From assembly GCF_020447305.1 (NCBI RefSeq), contig NZ_CP095732.1, positions 124,001 to 188,000 on the forward strand: a DNA stretch of 64,000 bases. Reading direction: 5' to 3'. The notes under the pieces are model-generated. The model ran no database searches, was not told where the DNA came from, and worked only from the letters and a program-made list of their open reading frames with translations. Made by a program: the position numbers and the translations under genes. Below, piece by piece: positions 16,840 to 26,473 of this stretch; the stretch's first letter is position 1; every line of letters begins with the position of its first letter. Source of the DNA: Abyssibius alkaniclasticus. GTDB lineage: Bacteria > Pseudomonadota > Alphaproteobacteria > Rhodobacterales > Rhodobacteraceae.

Positions 16840-17675
16840 TGCGTTTGCGTGGCGCGCACCCACCAGCCGGGCGCCATAAGGTCGATCGCCCGCGCCGCCG
16901 CTTCGGCGGTATAGGCATCATCAAACAAGCCGAAACAGGTGGTGCCCGAGCCGGACATCCGCGCAATCTGCGCCCCATGCCCGCCAAGCGCGGCAAGGCA
17001 GTCGGCAATCACCGGGCATAGCGATACGGCGGCGCTCTGCATATCGTTGCGCTGCTGGCCAAGCCAGTTTGCAAACCCTCTGGCAGTTTTGGGCAATGCC
17101 GCCATTGGCGCGTTCTCATGCAGGCTCAAGCGCGCAAATACATCGGGAGTGCGCAGCGCAATGCCGGGATTGACCAGCACCAGATGCAGCCCTTTCAGCC
17201 AGGGCAGTTCGGCCAGATTCTCGCCAATGCCGCGCATATGCTGGGCGGTATTGCGCATACATACCGGCACATCGGAGCCAAGTTCAAGCTGCTTGGCCAG
17301 TTTGGGCAGCGGCCGCTTCCAGGCCCGCGCCGCCAGCCGCAGCATGGCAGCAGCATCGGCAGAGCCGCCGCCAATGCCTGCCGCGACCGGCAGGTTCTTG
17401 GTAAGCGTGATTTTGGCCCCTGCATCTTCGGGCATCATCAGCCGGGCGGCGCGCAAGATGATATTGTCATGCGCATCCAGCGCCTGCGCGAACGCACCGC
17501 CAATATGCAGATGCAGCCCGTAGCCTTCGGTGGTCATATCCAGACGATCGCCGTAATCGGTAAAGACAACGAGTGAGTCGAGCAGGTGGTAGCCGTCATT
17601 GCGCCGCCCGGTCACATGCAGCGCAAGGTTCACCTTGGCCGGGGCAGTTTCATGAAACGCGCTACTGGTTGCCAT
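16836..17675 (-). CDS. ispE: 4-(cytidine 5'-diphospho)-2-C-methyl-D-erythritol kinase
   Basis: 279 residues from ATG 17675, preceded by AGGAAGAAGGAA. GHMP kinase family: APAKVNLALHV near the start, the phosphate loop PVAAGIGGGSADAAA at 96-110, and MSGSGTTCFGLF near the C-terminus. It phosphorylates CDP-methylerythritol in the non-mevalonate isoprenoid pathway. It overlaps the 3' end of the upstream TPR gene by 14 bp and converges on a prenyl synthase that uses the same precursors. Confidence 0.96.
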   Translation of the reverse strand: MATSSAFHETAPAKVNLALHVTGRRNDGYHLLDSLVVFTDYGDRLDMTTEGYGLHLHIGGAFAQALDAHDNIILRAARLMMPEDAGAKITLTKNLPVAAGIGGGSADAAAMLRLAARAWKRPLPKLAKQLELGSDVPVCMRNTAQHMRGIGENLAELPWLKGLHLVLVNPGIALRTPDVFARLSLHENAPMAALPKTARGFANWLGQQRNDMQSAAVSLCPVIADCLAALGGHGAQIARMSGSGTTCFGLFDDAYTAEAAARAIDLMAPGWWVRATQTH

Positions 17676-19347
17676 TTCCTTCTTCCTCAAGCACCGCATC
17701 CAAACCGCGTTCGAGCTTTGCTTCAATCCGGGGGCGGTCGATATCGGTCGAGCGGCTGTCTAGCGCGCGTTGCCATTGGAAGGCGGCTTCGCGCTCCCGT
17801 CCCACCATCCATAGCACATCGCCGTAGTGATCGTTCAGAATTCCGTCGCCGGGGCGCAGCAGCACCGCGTCGAGCATGACCGAAACCGCCTCGTCATAGC
17901 GGCCCATCCGGTAATAGGCCCAGCCAAGCGAGTCGGTGATATAGCCGTCATCGGGGCGTTGTTCCATTGCGCGCTCGATCATGCCCAGCGCCTCTTCCAG
18001 CGCCAGGCCACGGTCAACCAGCGAATAGCCCAACATGTTCAGCACCAGCGGCTGCTCGGGGGAAAGTTGCAGCGCCAGGCGCAAATCGGCCTCGGCCTCG
18101 GGCCAGCGGTCTTCGCGCTCCAATGCGGTGGCACGGGCATAGTAAAGTGACCAGGCCGAAGGCGCTTCGGGGTTGTCAAGCGCAGCAATCGCACGGCTGT
18201 AAACCTCGACCGCCTCGCCAAAGCGCGCGGCGCGGCGCAGCCCGTCGCCCAGCATGTTCAGTAGGCTCGGCACCTCGCCTTGCATGGCAATCGCGTCTTG
18301 CAGCACCTCAATGGCGGCATCGATTTCGCCTTGCGCCTCCAGCACGCCCGCCTTGCCCGCCAGGGCAACCAGCGCCAGCGGCGCATCATCATCCACGGCG
18401 TTATAGGCCGCCAGCGCCAGCGCATTCTGCCCCTCGCCAACCAGAATATCGCCGATAAGCACGGCGACATCGTCGCGCGCAGGGTTCAGATAGGCCGCAA
18501 GCCGCGCGAAAAACAGCGACAGGCGCAAGGCATCATCGTTGCGCAGGGCTTCGGCCATCAGCATCAGCGCCTCGGCGGCGCCATCAAGCGGGCTGGCAAC
18601 GCGGTCAAACGAAACGGGTGCGCCGGCAATGACATTGCGGCGCAGCGCGTTGGCTTCAGCATCGTTGATACGCGCACCGGCGCCCCGGGTCATCAGCAGG
18701 CGCGCGCCTTCATAATCTTCAAGCGTTGCCAGTATCTGCGCATGGGCCAGCACCGCGCCACGGCTGACATAGGCCGCTTCGCCCGCCGCCTGATACAGCC
18801 GTGCCGCACTTTCAAAATCGCCGACATAGGCATTGGCAAGCGCCTGATGATAGGCCGACACACCGCGCAGACCGCTGGTTGTATTCAGCGCCTCGAACCG
18901 TGCGACCCCGTCGCCAAACTGCCCGGCCCCAATGGCGGCCCAGCCCGAAAGCAACTGGTTCAGCATCGGGTTCTGGGTAAGCGTTTCATCGTCGAGCGCC
19001 GCCAGCGCCGCCTCGAAATCGCCCGAGACCATTGCCGAAACCGGCACCAATGTGCCCGAAAATTCGTCCCGCGCGCCCAAGGCCGCCATTGTTTCGGCAA
19101 AGGCCACCGCCCCGGCGACATCGCCAATCGCGACATGGGTGACCATCGCGCCCTGGGCCATGACCGGATTGCCCGGCGCTTCGGCCAGCCCGGCGGCATA
19201 GTAGCGCGCGCCCGCCTCGAATGCACCATCGCGCGTGGCCACAACGGCGGCCAGATAGGCCCCGGCGCCTTCTTCCTGGGCCAAGGCCGGCGCAAGCGAC
19301 AGATGCAACGCCAATAGGGCAACGAAAACGCGGGTGGGTCTGGGCAT
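17662..19347 (-). CDS. Exported tetratricopeptide-repeat protein
   Basis: 561 residues from ATG 19347. Residues 1-22 are a signal peptide ending ALAQ. The rest is helical repeats, clearest in the C-terminal half where TPR motifs such as LNMLGYSLVDRG, DSLGWAYYRMGRYDEAV and NDHYGDVLWMVGREREA occur at about 34-residue spacing. Such proteins in Rhodobacteraceae are periplasmic or lipid-free outer-membrane associated scaffolds. The C-terminal 14 bp overlap ispE, so the pair is probably one transcript. Role unknown. Confidence 0.85.
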   Translation of the reverse strand: MPRPTRVFVALLALHLSLAPALAQEEGAGAYLAAVVATRDGAFEAGARYYAAGLAEAPGNPVMAQGAMVTHVAIGDVAGAVAFAETMAALGARDEFSGTLVPVSAMVSGDFEAALAALDDETLTQNPMLNQLLSGWAAIGAGQFGDGVARFEALNTTSGLRGVSAYHQALANAYVGDFESAARLYQAAGEAAYVSRGAVLAHAQILATLEDYEGARLLMTRGAGARINDAEANALRRNVIAGAPVSFDRVASPLDGAAEALMLMAEALRNDDALRLSLFFARLAAYLNPARDDVAVLIGDILVGEGQNALALAAYNAVDDDAPLALVALAGKAGVLEAQGEIDAAIEVLQDAIAMQGEVPSLLNMLGDGLRRAARFGEAVEVYSRAIAALDNPEAPSAWSLYYARATALEREDRWPEAEADLRLALQLSPEQPLVLNMLGYSLVDRGLALEEALGMIERAMEQRPDDGYITDSLGWAYYRMGRYDEAVSVMLDAVLLRPGDGILNDHYGDVLWMVGREREAAFQWQRALDSRSTDIDRPRIEAKLERGLDAVLEEEGNGNQ

Positions 19348-19435
19348 AAAAGGCTCGCTCTTTGCTATAATCCGTATGCCCAGCAGGTTAGGCTGCCGGG
19401 CAGGCGAGTGCAACGCAGGCAGGCGGCCGGCGCGA

Positions 19436-21091
19436 TCACATATTCGGGTAAGCCGGCCCCTCGCCGCCTTGCGGCACGACCCAGGTAATGTTCTTGCTTG
19501 GGTCCTTGATGTCGCAGGTTTTGCAATGCACGCAGTTTTGGGCGTTGATCTGAAAGCGCGGATTGCTGCCATCGGCATCGCGAATCACCTCATAAACACC
19601 GGCCGGGCAATACCGCTGCGCGGGCTCGGCATAGTCGGGCAGGTTCACGCCAATGGGGATGGACGGGTCAGCCAATACCAGATGACAGGGCTCATCCTCG
19701 GCATGGTTGGTGGCGGAAAACGCCACATTGGTCAGCCGGTCAAAGCTGAGCTTGCCATCGGGCTTGGGGTAGTCGATGACCGGATAATCGGCCGCCTTGC
19801 CGGTGGCGTCGGCGTCAGACTTGCCATGTTTGCGCGTGCCAAGCGGGTTCCAGCCGGTAAGATTGGCCACCCACATATCAAAGCCCGAAATGAACATGCC
19901 GATCAGCGGGCCAAAGCGTGCATTGATCGGGGCCGCATTGCGCACACGCTTCAAATCCTTGCCCACGGGGCCGGATTTCAGCACTTTGTCATAATCGGCC
20001 AGCACATCGCCCGCGCGGCCCGCCGCAATGGCGGCCGCCGCGGCATCGGCGGCATGAATGCCCGACAGCATGGCGTTATGGTTGCCCTTGATGCGCGGCA
20101 GGTTCACCAGCCCGGCCGAACAGCCCAACAGCGCCCCGCCCGGAAAGGCGGTTTGCGGAATGGACTGGTAACCGCCCTTTGTGACCACGCGCGCGCCATA
20201 AGAGACGCGTTTACCACCCTCAAGCACCTTGGCAATATCGGGGTGGTGCTTCCAGCGCTGGAACTCCATATAGGGAAACAGATGCGGGTTCTTGTAGTTC
20301 AGATCGACGATGTAACCGACATAAACCTGATTGTTTTCAAGATGATACATGAAGGAGCCGCCGCCAGCCCTCCACCCCAGTGGCCAGCCAAGCGAATGCG
20401 TGACCTGCCCCTGTTTGTGGTTCTCGGGCTTCACGTCCCAAATCTCTTTCATGCCAAGGCCGAATTTTGGCACATCGCAATCTTTTGCCAGATCAAACCT
20501 GGCAATCACCTGCTTGGACAGGCTGCCGCGCGCGCCCTCGCTCAGGAACACATATTTGCCGTGCAGCTCCATGCCGGGCTCGTAATTCGGCCCCTCGCTG
20601 CCATCGGCATTCAGGCCGAACACACCGGCAACCACGCCTTTCAGGCTGCCATCCTCGTTCCAGACAAGGTCGGAACAGGCCATGCCGGGGAAAATCTCCA
20701 CGCCTAAACCTTCGGCCTGCTCGGCCAGCCAGCGGCAGACATTGCCCATGCTCACGATGTAATTGCCGTGGTTGCTCATCAGCGGCGGCAGAATGAAATT
20801 CGGCAGGCGCAGCGCGCCGCCCTGCCCCATGAGCAGGAATTTATCCTCGGTCACTTCGGTTTCAATCGGCGCGCCCATACTGCGCCAGTCGGGCAGCAAA
20901 CGGTTCAGCCCGCACGGGTCCAGCACCGCGCCCGAAAGGATATGCGCGCCAACTTCCGCGCCCTTTTCCAGCACCACAACCGCCAATTCGGGGTTGATCT
21001 GCTTGAGCCGGATCGCCGCCGAAAGGCCCGCAGGCCCGGCCCCGACAATCACCACATCATATTCAGCCGCTTCGCGTTCCACTGCGCTCAT
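19436..21091 (-). CDS. Electron transfer flavoprotein-ubiquinone oxidoreductase
   Basis: 551 residues, normal for ETF-QO. It passes electrons from reduced ETF (fatty acid and amino acid oxidation) to ubiquinone at the inner membrane. The FAD-binding VGAGPAGLSAAIRL is at 16-29, the central quinone-binding region includes GWPLGWR, and the C-terminal 4Fe-4S ligands are C495, C520, C523 and C526. GGGGAGAG precedes the ATG. The etfAB genes are not in the window. Confidence 0.97.
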   Translation of the reverse strand: MSAVEREAAEYDVVIVGAGPAGLSAAIRLKQINPELAVVVLEKGAEVGAHILSGAVLDPCGLNRLLPDWRSMGAPIETEVTEDKFLLMGQGGALRLPNFILPPLMSNHGNYIVSMGNVCRWLAEQAEGLGVEIFPGMACSDLVWNEDGSLKGVVAGVFGLNADGSEGPNYEPGMELHGKYVFLSEGARGSLSKQVIARFDLAKDCDVPKFGLGMKEIWDVKPENHKQGQVTHSLGWPLGWRAGGGSFMYHLENNQVYVGYIVDLNYKNPHLFPYMEFQRWKHHPDIAKVLEGGKRVSYGARVVTKGGYQSIPQTAFPGGALLGCSAGLVNLPRIKGNHNAMLSGIHAADAAAAAIAAGRAGDVLADYDKVLKSGPVGKDLKRVRNAAPINARFGPLIGMFISGFDMWVANLTGWNPLGTRKHGKSDADATGKAADYPVIDYPKPDGKLSFDRLTNVAFSATNHAEDEPCHLVLADPSIPIGVNLPDYAEPAQRYCPAGVYEVIRDADGSNPRFQINAQNCVHCKTCDIKDPSKNITWVVPQGGEGPAYPNM

Positions 21092-21227
21092 TGCACTCTC
21101 CCCAAGATCAGTTGCTCACACCTAACGCAGCCTCGGCATAACGGTCAATCGAAAGCGGGGCTCTGGCTTGGGTTTCGCCACCAAATGCGGGGGTGACGTG
21201 GGGGGCGTTTCGCGCTTTAATGGGCCG

Positions 21228-21905
21228 ATGGACACGCGCATGATTTTGAATGACCTCGAAGGGCTGGGCAGTGAAAAGCTGCGCGGCCAGAACGCCAATC
21301 GCGGGGTGCATAGCCAGCAATTCGGCGTGAAACTGGGCGATATCCGCAAACTGGCCAAGCCGCTCGGAACCAACCACGCGCTGGCGCTGGACCTGTGGCA
21401 AACCGATGTGTTCGAGGCGCGCCTGCTGGCCATTCTCATCATCGATCCAAAGGCGCTGGCGGCGGATGAGGTTACGGCACTGGTTTGCGCAAATTCTGAA
21501 ATGCAGGTGGCCGACTGGCTGTCAGCCTATGTCATCAAGAAGCACCCGAACAAGGAAACGCTGCGTGCCGACTGGATGCAGGCACCCCACCCGATGGCCG
21601 CGCGTGCGGGGTGGAGCCTGACCGCCGAGCGCATTGAAAAAACCCCCGATGGGCTTGATTTGCCTGCATTGCTCGACCGGATTGAAGCCGAAATGCCCGC
21701 AGCCCCGCCCGAAGTGCAATGGACCATGAATATGGCGCTGGCCAATATCGGCATTCATCATGCCGCGCTGCGCCCCCGCGCGCTGGACATTGGCGAGCGT
21801 CTGGGCATTTTCCGCGACTACCCTACACCCAAAGGCTGCACCTCGCCCTTCGCCCCGCTCTGGATTGGGGAAATGGTGCGCCGGCAAGCAGTTGCCACGG
21901 CATAA
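21228..21905 (+). CDS. DNA alkylation repair (AlkD-like) protein
   Basis: 225 residues from ATG 21228. HEAT-like helical repeats with VHSQQFGVKLGDIRKLAK, the AQ/KKHP and W-rich segments and a C-terminal GCTSPFAPLWIGEM are characteristic of the DNA alkylation repair family. AlkD excises bulky and 3- or 7-alkylpurines; family members vary in activity. An upstream in-frame ATG at 21168 would add 20 unlikely residues. Confidence 0.85.
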   Translation: MDTRMILNDLEGLGSEKLRGQNANRGVHSQQFGVKLGDIRKLAKPLGTNHALALDLWQTDVFEARLLAILIIDPKALAADEVTALVCANSEMQVADWLSAYVIKKHPNKETLRADWMQAPHPMAARAGWSLTAERIEKTPDGLDLPALLDRIEAEMPAAPPEVQWTMNMALANIGIHHAALRPRALDIGERLGIFRDYPTPKGCTSPFAPLWIGEMVRRQAVATA

Positions 21906-22042
21906 TCGCGTAAATGCGCCGAGTTTTCTGGCTTTCCCGCCTCTGTGCTTGCACGTGCGCTAACCGCTTCCTATTGTGCTTGCTAAACCAATCCGCCCCG
22001 GGTTTGCTCTGGGGTGGCAGAGCAGAATGAAAAGACGACCAT

Positions 22043-22513
22043 ATGGAAAAGATTCCCCTCACCGCGCGCGGCTTTGCCAAGCTTGAAGCCGAGCTGAAAC
22101 ACCTGAAATCGAGCGAGCGGCCCGCGATCATCCGCGCCATTGCCGAAGCGCGCGAGCATGGCGATTTGTCGGAGAACGCCGAATACCACGCGGCGCGCGA
22201 ACGCCAGAGCTTTGTGGAAGGGCGCATCAAGGAGCTTGAGGGCATTCTCGGGCTGGCCGATGTCATCGATGTGTCCAAAATGTCGGGCACGGCGAAGTTT
22301 GGCGCAACGGTCGAACTGGTCGATGAAGATAGCGACGAGGAAAAGACCTTTCAGATTGTGGGCGAGGCTGAAGCGGATATCGACGCGGGCCTGCTCAACA
22401 TGAAATCGCCTCTGGCGCGCGCGCTGATCGGCAAGGAAGAGGGCGACAGCGTTGAAGTCGTCACCCCCGGTGGGCGCAAATCCTACGAGATTCTCTCGAT
22501 CCGCTACATCTGA
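22043..22513 (+). CDS. greA: Transcription elongation factor GreA
   Basis: 156 residues, standard GreA length. The N-terminal coiled coil contains the tip residues in [11 protein letters not shown] (acidic D and E that reach the polymerase active site), followed by the C-terminal FKBP-like domain ending [12 protein letters not shown]. It stimulates transcript cleavage in backtracked RNA polymerase. An unknown membrane protein gene follows after 17 bp. Confidence 0.97.
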   Translation: MEKIPLTARGFAKLEAELKHLKSSERPAIIRAIAEAREHGDLSENAEYHAARERQSFVEGRIKELEGILGLADVIDVSKMSGTAKFGATVELVDEDSDEEKTFQIVGEAEADIDAGLLNMKSPLARALIGKEEGDSVEVVTPGGRKSYEILSIRYI

Positions 22514-22530
22514 AAAGGGGCAAAGAGCCG

Positions 22531-23565
22531 ATGGAGCTACAGGCCAACAAGACCACCGCGCTGCGTGACACGGTCATCGCCGCGGGGGTCAGCATTGTGT
22601 GGGTCATCGGCATAGGCGCCTATGCGGCGGGGTATTTCGGCCTGTTCGGCGGCGAGGCCGCCACCGGGGCCGGCGCGCTCGATCTGCTGTTATTCGTGCT
22701 GGCGGCCCTGCTGCCGCTGGTGCTTGTCTGGTTTTGCGTGCAGCTTTTGGCGCGCACACGCGAAGTGCAGCTCGAGGCGGCCGAACTGGCCGCTGCCGTA
22801 AAGCGCCTGCATACCAGCGCGCCCAATACGCAAACCGCCCGCGTCGTTGCCCAGCCCGACAGCCGCGCGCTGGTTGAGACGCGCGACAGGATGGAGTCGA
22901 TCGGCCAGCAGCTTCAGCAGGTGGAAACCGCGCTTGTCGCCCTGCTTCATGCGCAGGTGGCCGGGCGCGACAGTCAGGCCGCATCCATGCTGTCTGCCCC
23001 GAAAGACGAAGCCGCCCCCATCGGGCAGCCTATGGCCGAGCTTGACCAGGCCACCCTGCCGCTTGGCCAGACCGAGGTGCGCCTGCCCCATACCCCGCCC
23101 AACTGGGGCGAGCTTATCCATGCGCTGAATTTCCCCACCGATGAGAAAGACAAAGACGGGTTTCGCGCGCTGCGCATTGCCATGCGCCACCGCAATGCCT
23201 CGCTGTGTTTGCGCGCCTCAGAAGACATCATGAACCTGCTGGCCCAGGATGGTATTTACATGGATGACCTCAAGCCCGAGGTTGCCAAGGCCCGCGAATG
23301 GCGCCGCTTTTCCGAAGGCGAACGTGGCCGCGAGATGGACCCGGTTGGCGGCATCCGCGATGTGACCGCCATTGCCCTGGCCCGTGGCCGGATGCGCAAC
23401 GATCCGATTTTCCGCGACGCCGCGCTGCATTTCCAGCGCCGGTTTGACATCGTGCTGCGCGAATTTTGCCGCGATGGCGAAGACAAGCATATCGAAGCCC
23501 TTGCCAATACCCGCACCGGCCGCGCCTTCATGCTGCTTGGCCGCGTCAGCGGAATGTTCGGCTAA
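22531..23565 (+). CDS. Conserved hypothetical membrane protein with coiled coil
   Basis: 344 residues. Two hydrophobic helices (about 13-36 and 48-74) are followed by a coiled-coil stretch (about 75-155) and a soluble C-terminal domain starting near PPNWGELIHALNFP that reads as all-alpha, with DGFRALRIAMRHR and HFQRRFDIVLREF. I do not recognise the family; it looks like a conserved Rhodobacterales protein. It is 17 bp behind greA, so probably co-transcribed, and converges on moeA with a 4-bp stop overlap. Confidence 0.75.
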   Translation: MELQANKTTALRDTVIAAGVSIVWVIGIGAYAAGYFGLFGGEAATGAGALDLLLFVLAALLPLVLVWFCVQLLARTREVQLEAAELAAAVKRLHTSAPNTQTARVVAQPDSRALVETRDRMESIGQQLQQVETALVALLHAQVAGRDSQAASMLSAPKDEAAPIGQPMAELDQATLPLGQTEVRLPHTPPNWGELIHALNFPTDEKDKDGFRALRIAMRHRNASLCLRASEDIMNLLAQDGIYMDDLKPEVAKAREWRRFSEGERGREMDPVGGIRDVTAIALARGRMRNDPIFRDAALHFQRRFDIVLREFCRDGEDKHIEALANTRTGRAFMLLGRVSGMFG

Positions 23566-24839
23566 AGGCCGAATTCTGCAAAGCTGAAATAGCGCACCCT
23601 ATCGCCGGGCGCTACCGTGCCCGCAGCATCGGGCAGTTCCACCAGACCATCGGCCCAGGCCAGCCCGGCAATGCGGCCCGAACCCTCGGAATGGTAGGTT
23701 TCGACCGCGCCATCCGCATTCAGCCGGGCGCGCAGATATTCCCGCCGGCCTGCCTTTTTGGATTTGGAGAACGCCGCCGGCAGCATCAGCCCCGCAGGCT
23801 GTTGCCAGCCCCCGCCCGCCAGCACCGAAAGCGCCGGGCGCGCCATGACCAACGTGCAAATGCAGGCCGCCACCGGGTTGCCCGGCAGGCCGAATATCGG
23901 CAGGTTGCGCCCTTGCGCGGCGGGCCACAACCCCAGCGCCAGCGGGCGGCCCGGTTTCATGGCCACGCGCCAGGTTTGCAGGCGGCCATGCGCGCTGATC
24001 ACCGCGCTCAGATGGTCCTCATCCCCCGCCGAAGCGCCGCCGCTCGTCAGGATCGCATCACAGCGTGCCGCCCCCGCATCCAGCGCGGATTTCAGCGCGG
24101 CGGGGTCATCGCCGACATGCCCCAGATCGACCGGCTCATGCCCGAAGGCCTGCATCATGGCCAGCAGCATCGGGCGGTTTGCGTCATGGGTCTGGTGCGG
24201 CGCGCTGGCCGTGCCGGGGGCGCAAAGCTCATCACCGCTTGATAGAACACCAACGCGCAAGCGCTCAAAAACAAGCACCTCGGCCACACCCACGGCGGCA
24301 ATCAGCGCCAGATCAGGCGCGCGCAAACGCCGGCCAGCGGGCAAAACCTCGGCCCCCATCGCCACATCCTCGCCCGCGCGGCGCAGGTTCGCGCCTGGTT
24401 TCAGCCCTGGTTTGAAGCGCAGCCGCCCACCTGTCAGCGTGACATCTTCTTGCATCACAATGCTGTCCACACCTTCGGGCACCAGCGCGCCGGTCAGAAT
24501 GCGCAGCGCCGCCCCTGCTGGCACCGCACGGCCAAAAGGCGCGCCCGCCGCCGCGCGGCCCGCAAGCAGTTGCAAATCGCCCGCACCATCGACGCCAAGC
24601 GATGCATGTGCCAGACCATAGCCATCCACCGCAGCATTTGCGCCCGGCGGATTGGCGCGCGCCGCAAAAACCGGGGCTGCCAGCAAGCGGCCCAGGGCCG
24701 CTGCGGCGGGCGCGGGCTCGATGCCCGCAACCGGCGCCATTCCTTCGCGCAGCCGTGCAAGTGCCACGTCAACCGGGGTCCAGTCCACACCCGGTGGCAG
24801 GGCAAAACAGTCATCCGCCAGCGTTTTGCGCCTATCCAA
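23562..24839 (-). CDS. moeA: Molybdopterin molybdenumtransferase
   Basis: 425 residues if started at TTG 24839, which is preceded by GGAGGTGGGGC; an ATG at 24881 with poorer context would add 14 residues. MoeA inserts molybdate into adenylylated molybdopterin. Visible family motifs are NPPGANAAVDGYG, TGALVPEGVDSIVMQE, the central SSGDELCAPG, TSGGASAGDEDH and IFGLPGNPVAAC. It is the last gene of the fdhD-mobA-mobB-moeA run and overlaps mobB by 8 bp. Confidence 0.93.
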   Translation of the reverse strand: MDRRKTLADDCFALPPGVDWTPVDVALARLREGMAPVAGIEPAPAAAALGRLLAAPVFAARANPPGANAAVDGYGLAHASLGVDGAGDLQLLAGRAAAGAPFGRAVPAGAALRILTGALVPEGVDSIVMQEDVTLTGGRLRFKPGLKPGANLRRAGEDVAMGAEVLPAGRRLRAPDLALIAAVGVAEVLVFERLRVGVLSSGDELCAPGTASAPHQTHDANRPMLLAMMQAFGHEPVDLGHVGDDPAALKSALDAGAARCDAILTSGGASAGDEDHLSAVISAHGRLQTWRVAMKPGRPLALGLWPAAQGRNLPIFGLPGNPVAACICTLVMARPALSVLAGGGWQQPAGLMLPAAFSKSKKAGRREYLRARLNADGAVETYHSEGSGRIAGLAWADGLVELPDAAGTVAPGDRVRYFSFAEFGL

Positions 24840-25338
24840 GCCCCACCTCCGCCGCAATAAAGTCGGCAATCGCCTCGACATCGTTCAGATCAAAACGCGC
24901 ACGGTCCAGCGGGCCGGTCTCATATCCCGCCGCCACCGCCTTCACGGTGTCATCATGCGCGGCGATCAACCCTTCGCGCCCTTGTCGCAACGCCGCCTCC
25001 ACCTTCGCATGGCCATCGCGCTTATAGCCCTCCACAAGCACCAGATCGCAGGGCGACAGCCTGGCCAGAAGCTCGGCAAGGCTTGGCGGCGTCGCCCCGC
25101 GCAGTTCGTGCATCAAGGCCCAGCGGCTGGAGGATGCCACAAGCACCTCGCCCGCCCCCGCCGCGCGGTGCCGCCAGCTATCCTTGCCCTCATGGTCCAC
25201 ATCCACCTGATGATGCGCGTGTTTGATGGTCGAAACCGTGAACCCCCGCGCGGCGAACGTGGCGACAAGCCGCTCCACCAGCGTGGTCTTTCCCATGTTT
25301 TTCCAGCCGACAACGCCGTAAACCCGCTGCATATTCAT
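24832..25338 (-). CDS. mobB: Molybdopterin-guanine dinucleotide biosynthesis protein B
   Basis: 168 residues. P-loop GTPase with GWKNMGKTT at 11-19, HAHHQVDVDHEGKDSWRHR at about 40-58 and LVLVEGYK. MobB assists MobA in making the guanine dinucleotide cofactor, dispensable in E. coli. It overlaps mobA by 4 bp (ATGA) and moeA by 8 bp. Confidence 0.95.
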   Translation of the reverse strand: MNMQRVYGVVGWKNMGKTTLVERLVATFAARGFTVSTIKHAHHQVDVDHEGKDSWRHRAAGAGEVLVASSSRWALMHELRGATPPSLAELLARLSPCDLVLVEGYKRDGHAKVEAALRQGREGLIAAHDDTVKAVAAGYETGPLDRARFDLNDVEAIADFIAAEVGLG

Positions 25339-25934
25339 CCTTTCGCGCGCGCTTGCGCCGCTTGCAAATCCTCGGGCGTATTGACGTTGAAGAACGGATC
25401 ATCGCCGCCCTCGAACACGCAAGTTGCACAGCCCGCCGCATCGCTAAACTGAACCACCTTGCGCGTGCCTTGATCCAGCGCAAGCCGCAGCGCATTGGCA
25501 AGCGAAACATCCCAAAGCGCGAAGGTCGGGTGGCGCGCGGCGCGCGGCGCGCCCGGCCCGGCGGCCATAGCAATCGGCTGGCCCGCGCGCGCCGCCATCA
25601 GCCGCGCGGCCAGGTCTTGCGGAAAGAACGGCGTATCACCCGCCACGCTTAGCACCGCATCAAAGCCATGCGCGCCCGCCCAGTCCAGCCCGGCCAGCAC
25701 GCCCGCCAGCGGCCCAGCAAACCCGTCCACCGAATCGGCCACCACCGGCAGGCCGAAGCGGGCAAACCGCGCCGCATCGCCATTGGCGTTCAGCACCACA
25801 GCATCCACCTGCGGTGCAAGCCGCGCGATCACCTGATCAAGCAGCGTGCGATTGCCCAGCGGCAACAGCGCCTTGTCGCCCCCGCCCATGCGCCTGGCCA
25901 AACCCCCTGCAAGAATAACGCCCGCGATCTTCAT
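25335..25934 (-). CDS. mobA: Molybdenum cofactor guanylyltransferase
   Basis: 199 residues from ATG 25934. The nucleotidyltransferase signature LAGGLARRMGGGDKALLPL occupies 8-26, with metal-binding SVAGDTPFF and a C-terminal FFNVNTPEDL. It transfers GMP from GTP to molybdopterin to form Mo-MGD, used by DMSO-reductase-family enzymes such as formate dehydrogenase. ATGA overlaps couple it to the upstream YcxB-like gene and to mobB. Confidence 0.96.
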   Translation of the reverse strand: MKIAGVILAGGLARRMGGGDKALLPLGNRTLLDQVIARLAPQVDAVVLNANGDAARFARFGLPVVADSVDGFAGPLAGVLAGLDWAGAHGFDAVLSVAGDTPFFPQDLAARLMAARAGQPIAMAAGPGAPRAARHPTFALWDVSLANALRLALDQGTRKVVQFSDAAGCATCVFEGGDDPFFNVNTPEDLQAAQARAKG

Positions 25935-26473
25935 TTCGCGGCCTGCCAAAGCGCACGAATGCGCGCCACAAGCGCGGCCCGCGCCGCCTTGTCCTCGATC
26001 TCGCCCAGATACACGGCGTGCAGCACCGTGCCGGTGCGCAAGAACAGCGCATCGCGCTTGGCGGCCATATCGCCGACCGTCCGCCAGTCATACTGGCGCG
26101 CGGCCCCGTCAATCTCTTCCTCAAACCCTTCGGCATGAAAGCGATAGCGCTCGGCCCCATCCCCAATTGGGCGCGACATCTTGCCCATCTGAAAACGCAT
26201 CGCACGGCTCCACAAAAACAAGAGCGCGGTAAAGGTTACAAGCGGAAACAGCCGCCAGGCGCCATTCACAAGCTGCGGATCGATCTCGTATAGCCCGATC
26301 TGGGTAAGGAACAAAATTCCCGCCGCCGAGGTTATCCCCAGCACGCAGCCCCCCAAAAGCTGCGCCGCCTGCATCCAGAGCGGCAAGAGCGAGCGCCGCC
26401 CCCAGGCCTGAAGTGCTGCCGAGGTGTCGTCATGATATTGCGTGGCAATGATGATCTGGCCCTGTTCAGCCAT
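25931..26473 (-). CDS. YcxB-like membrane protein
   Basis: 180 residues from ATG 26473 (AAGGA about 8 bp upstream); in-frame ATGs at 26479 and 26497 are alternatives. Two membrane helices (about 35-57 and 72-88) precede a C-terminal domain with RYRFHAEGFEEEID, DWRTVGDMAAKRDALFL and an arginine-rich end, matching the YcxB-like C-terminal domain. Role unknown. It is wedged between fdhD and mobA, overlapping both neighbours, which suggests co-regulation with cofactor synthesis. Confidence 0.7.
   Translation of the reverse strand: MAEQGQIIIATQYHDDTSAALQAWGRRSLLPLWMQAAQLLGGCVLGITSAAGILFLTQIGLYEIDPQLVNGAWRLFPLVTFTALLFLWSRAMRFQMGKMSRPIGDGAERYRFHAEGFEEEIDGAARQYDWRTVGDMAAKRDALFLRTGTVLHAVYLGEIEDKAARAALVARIRALWQAAK

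Noticed and set aside
18280-20707. Long plus-strand frames opposite the TPR and ETF-QO genes
   Set aside because: They mirror the codon bias of the real genes on the other strand and match no known protein.
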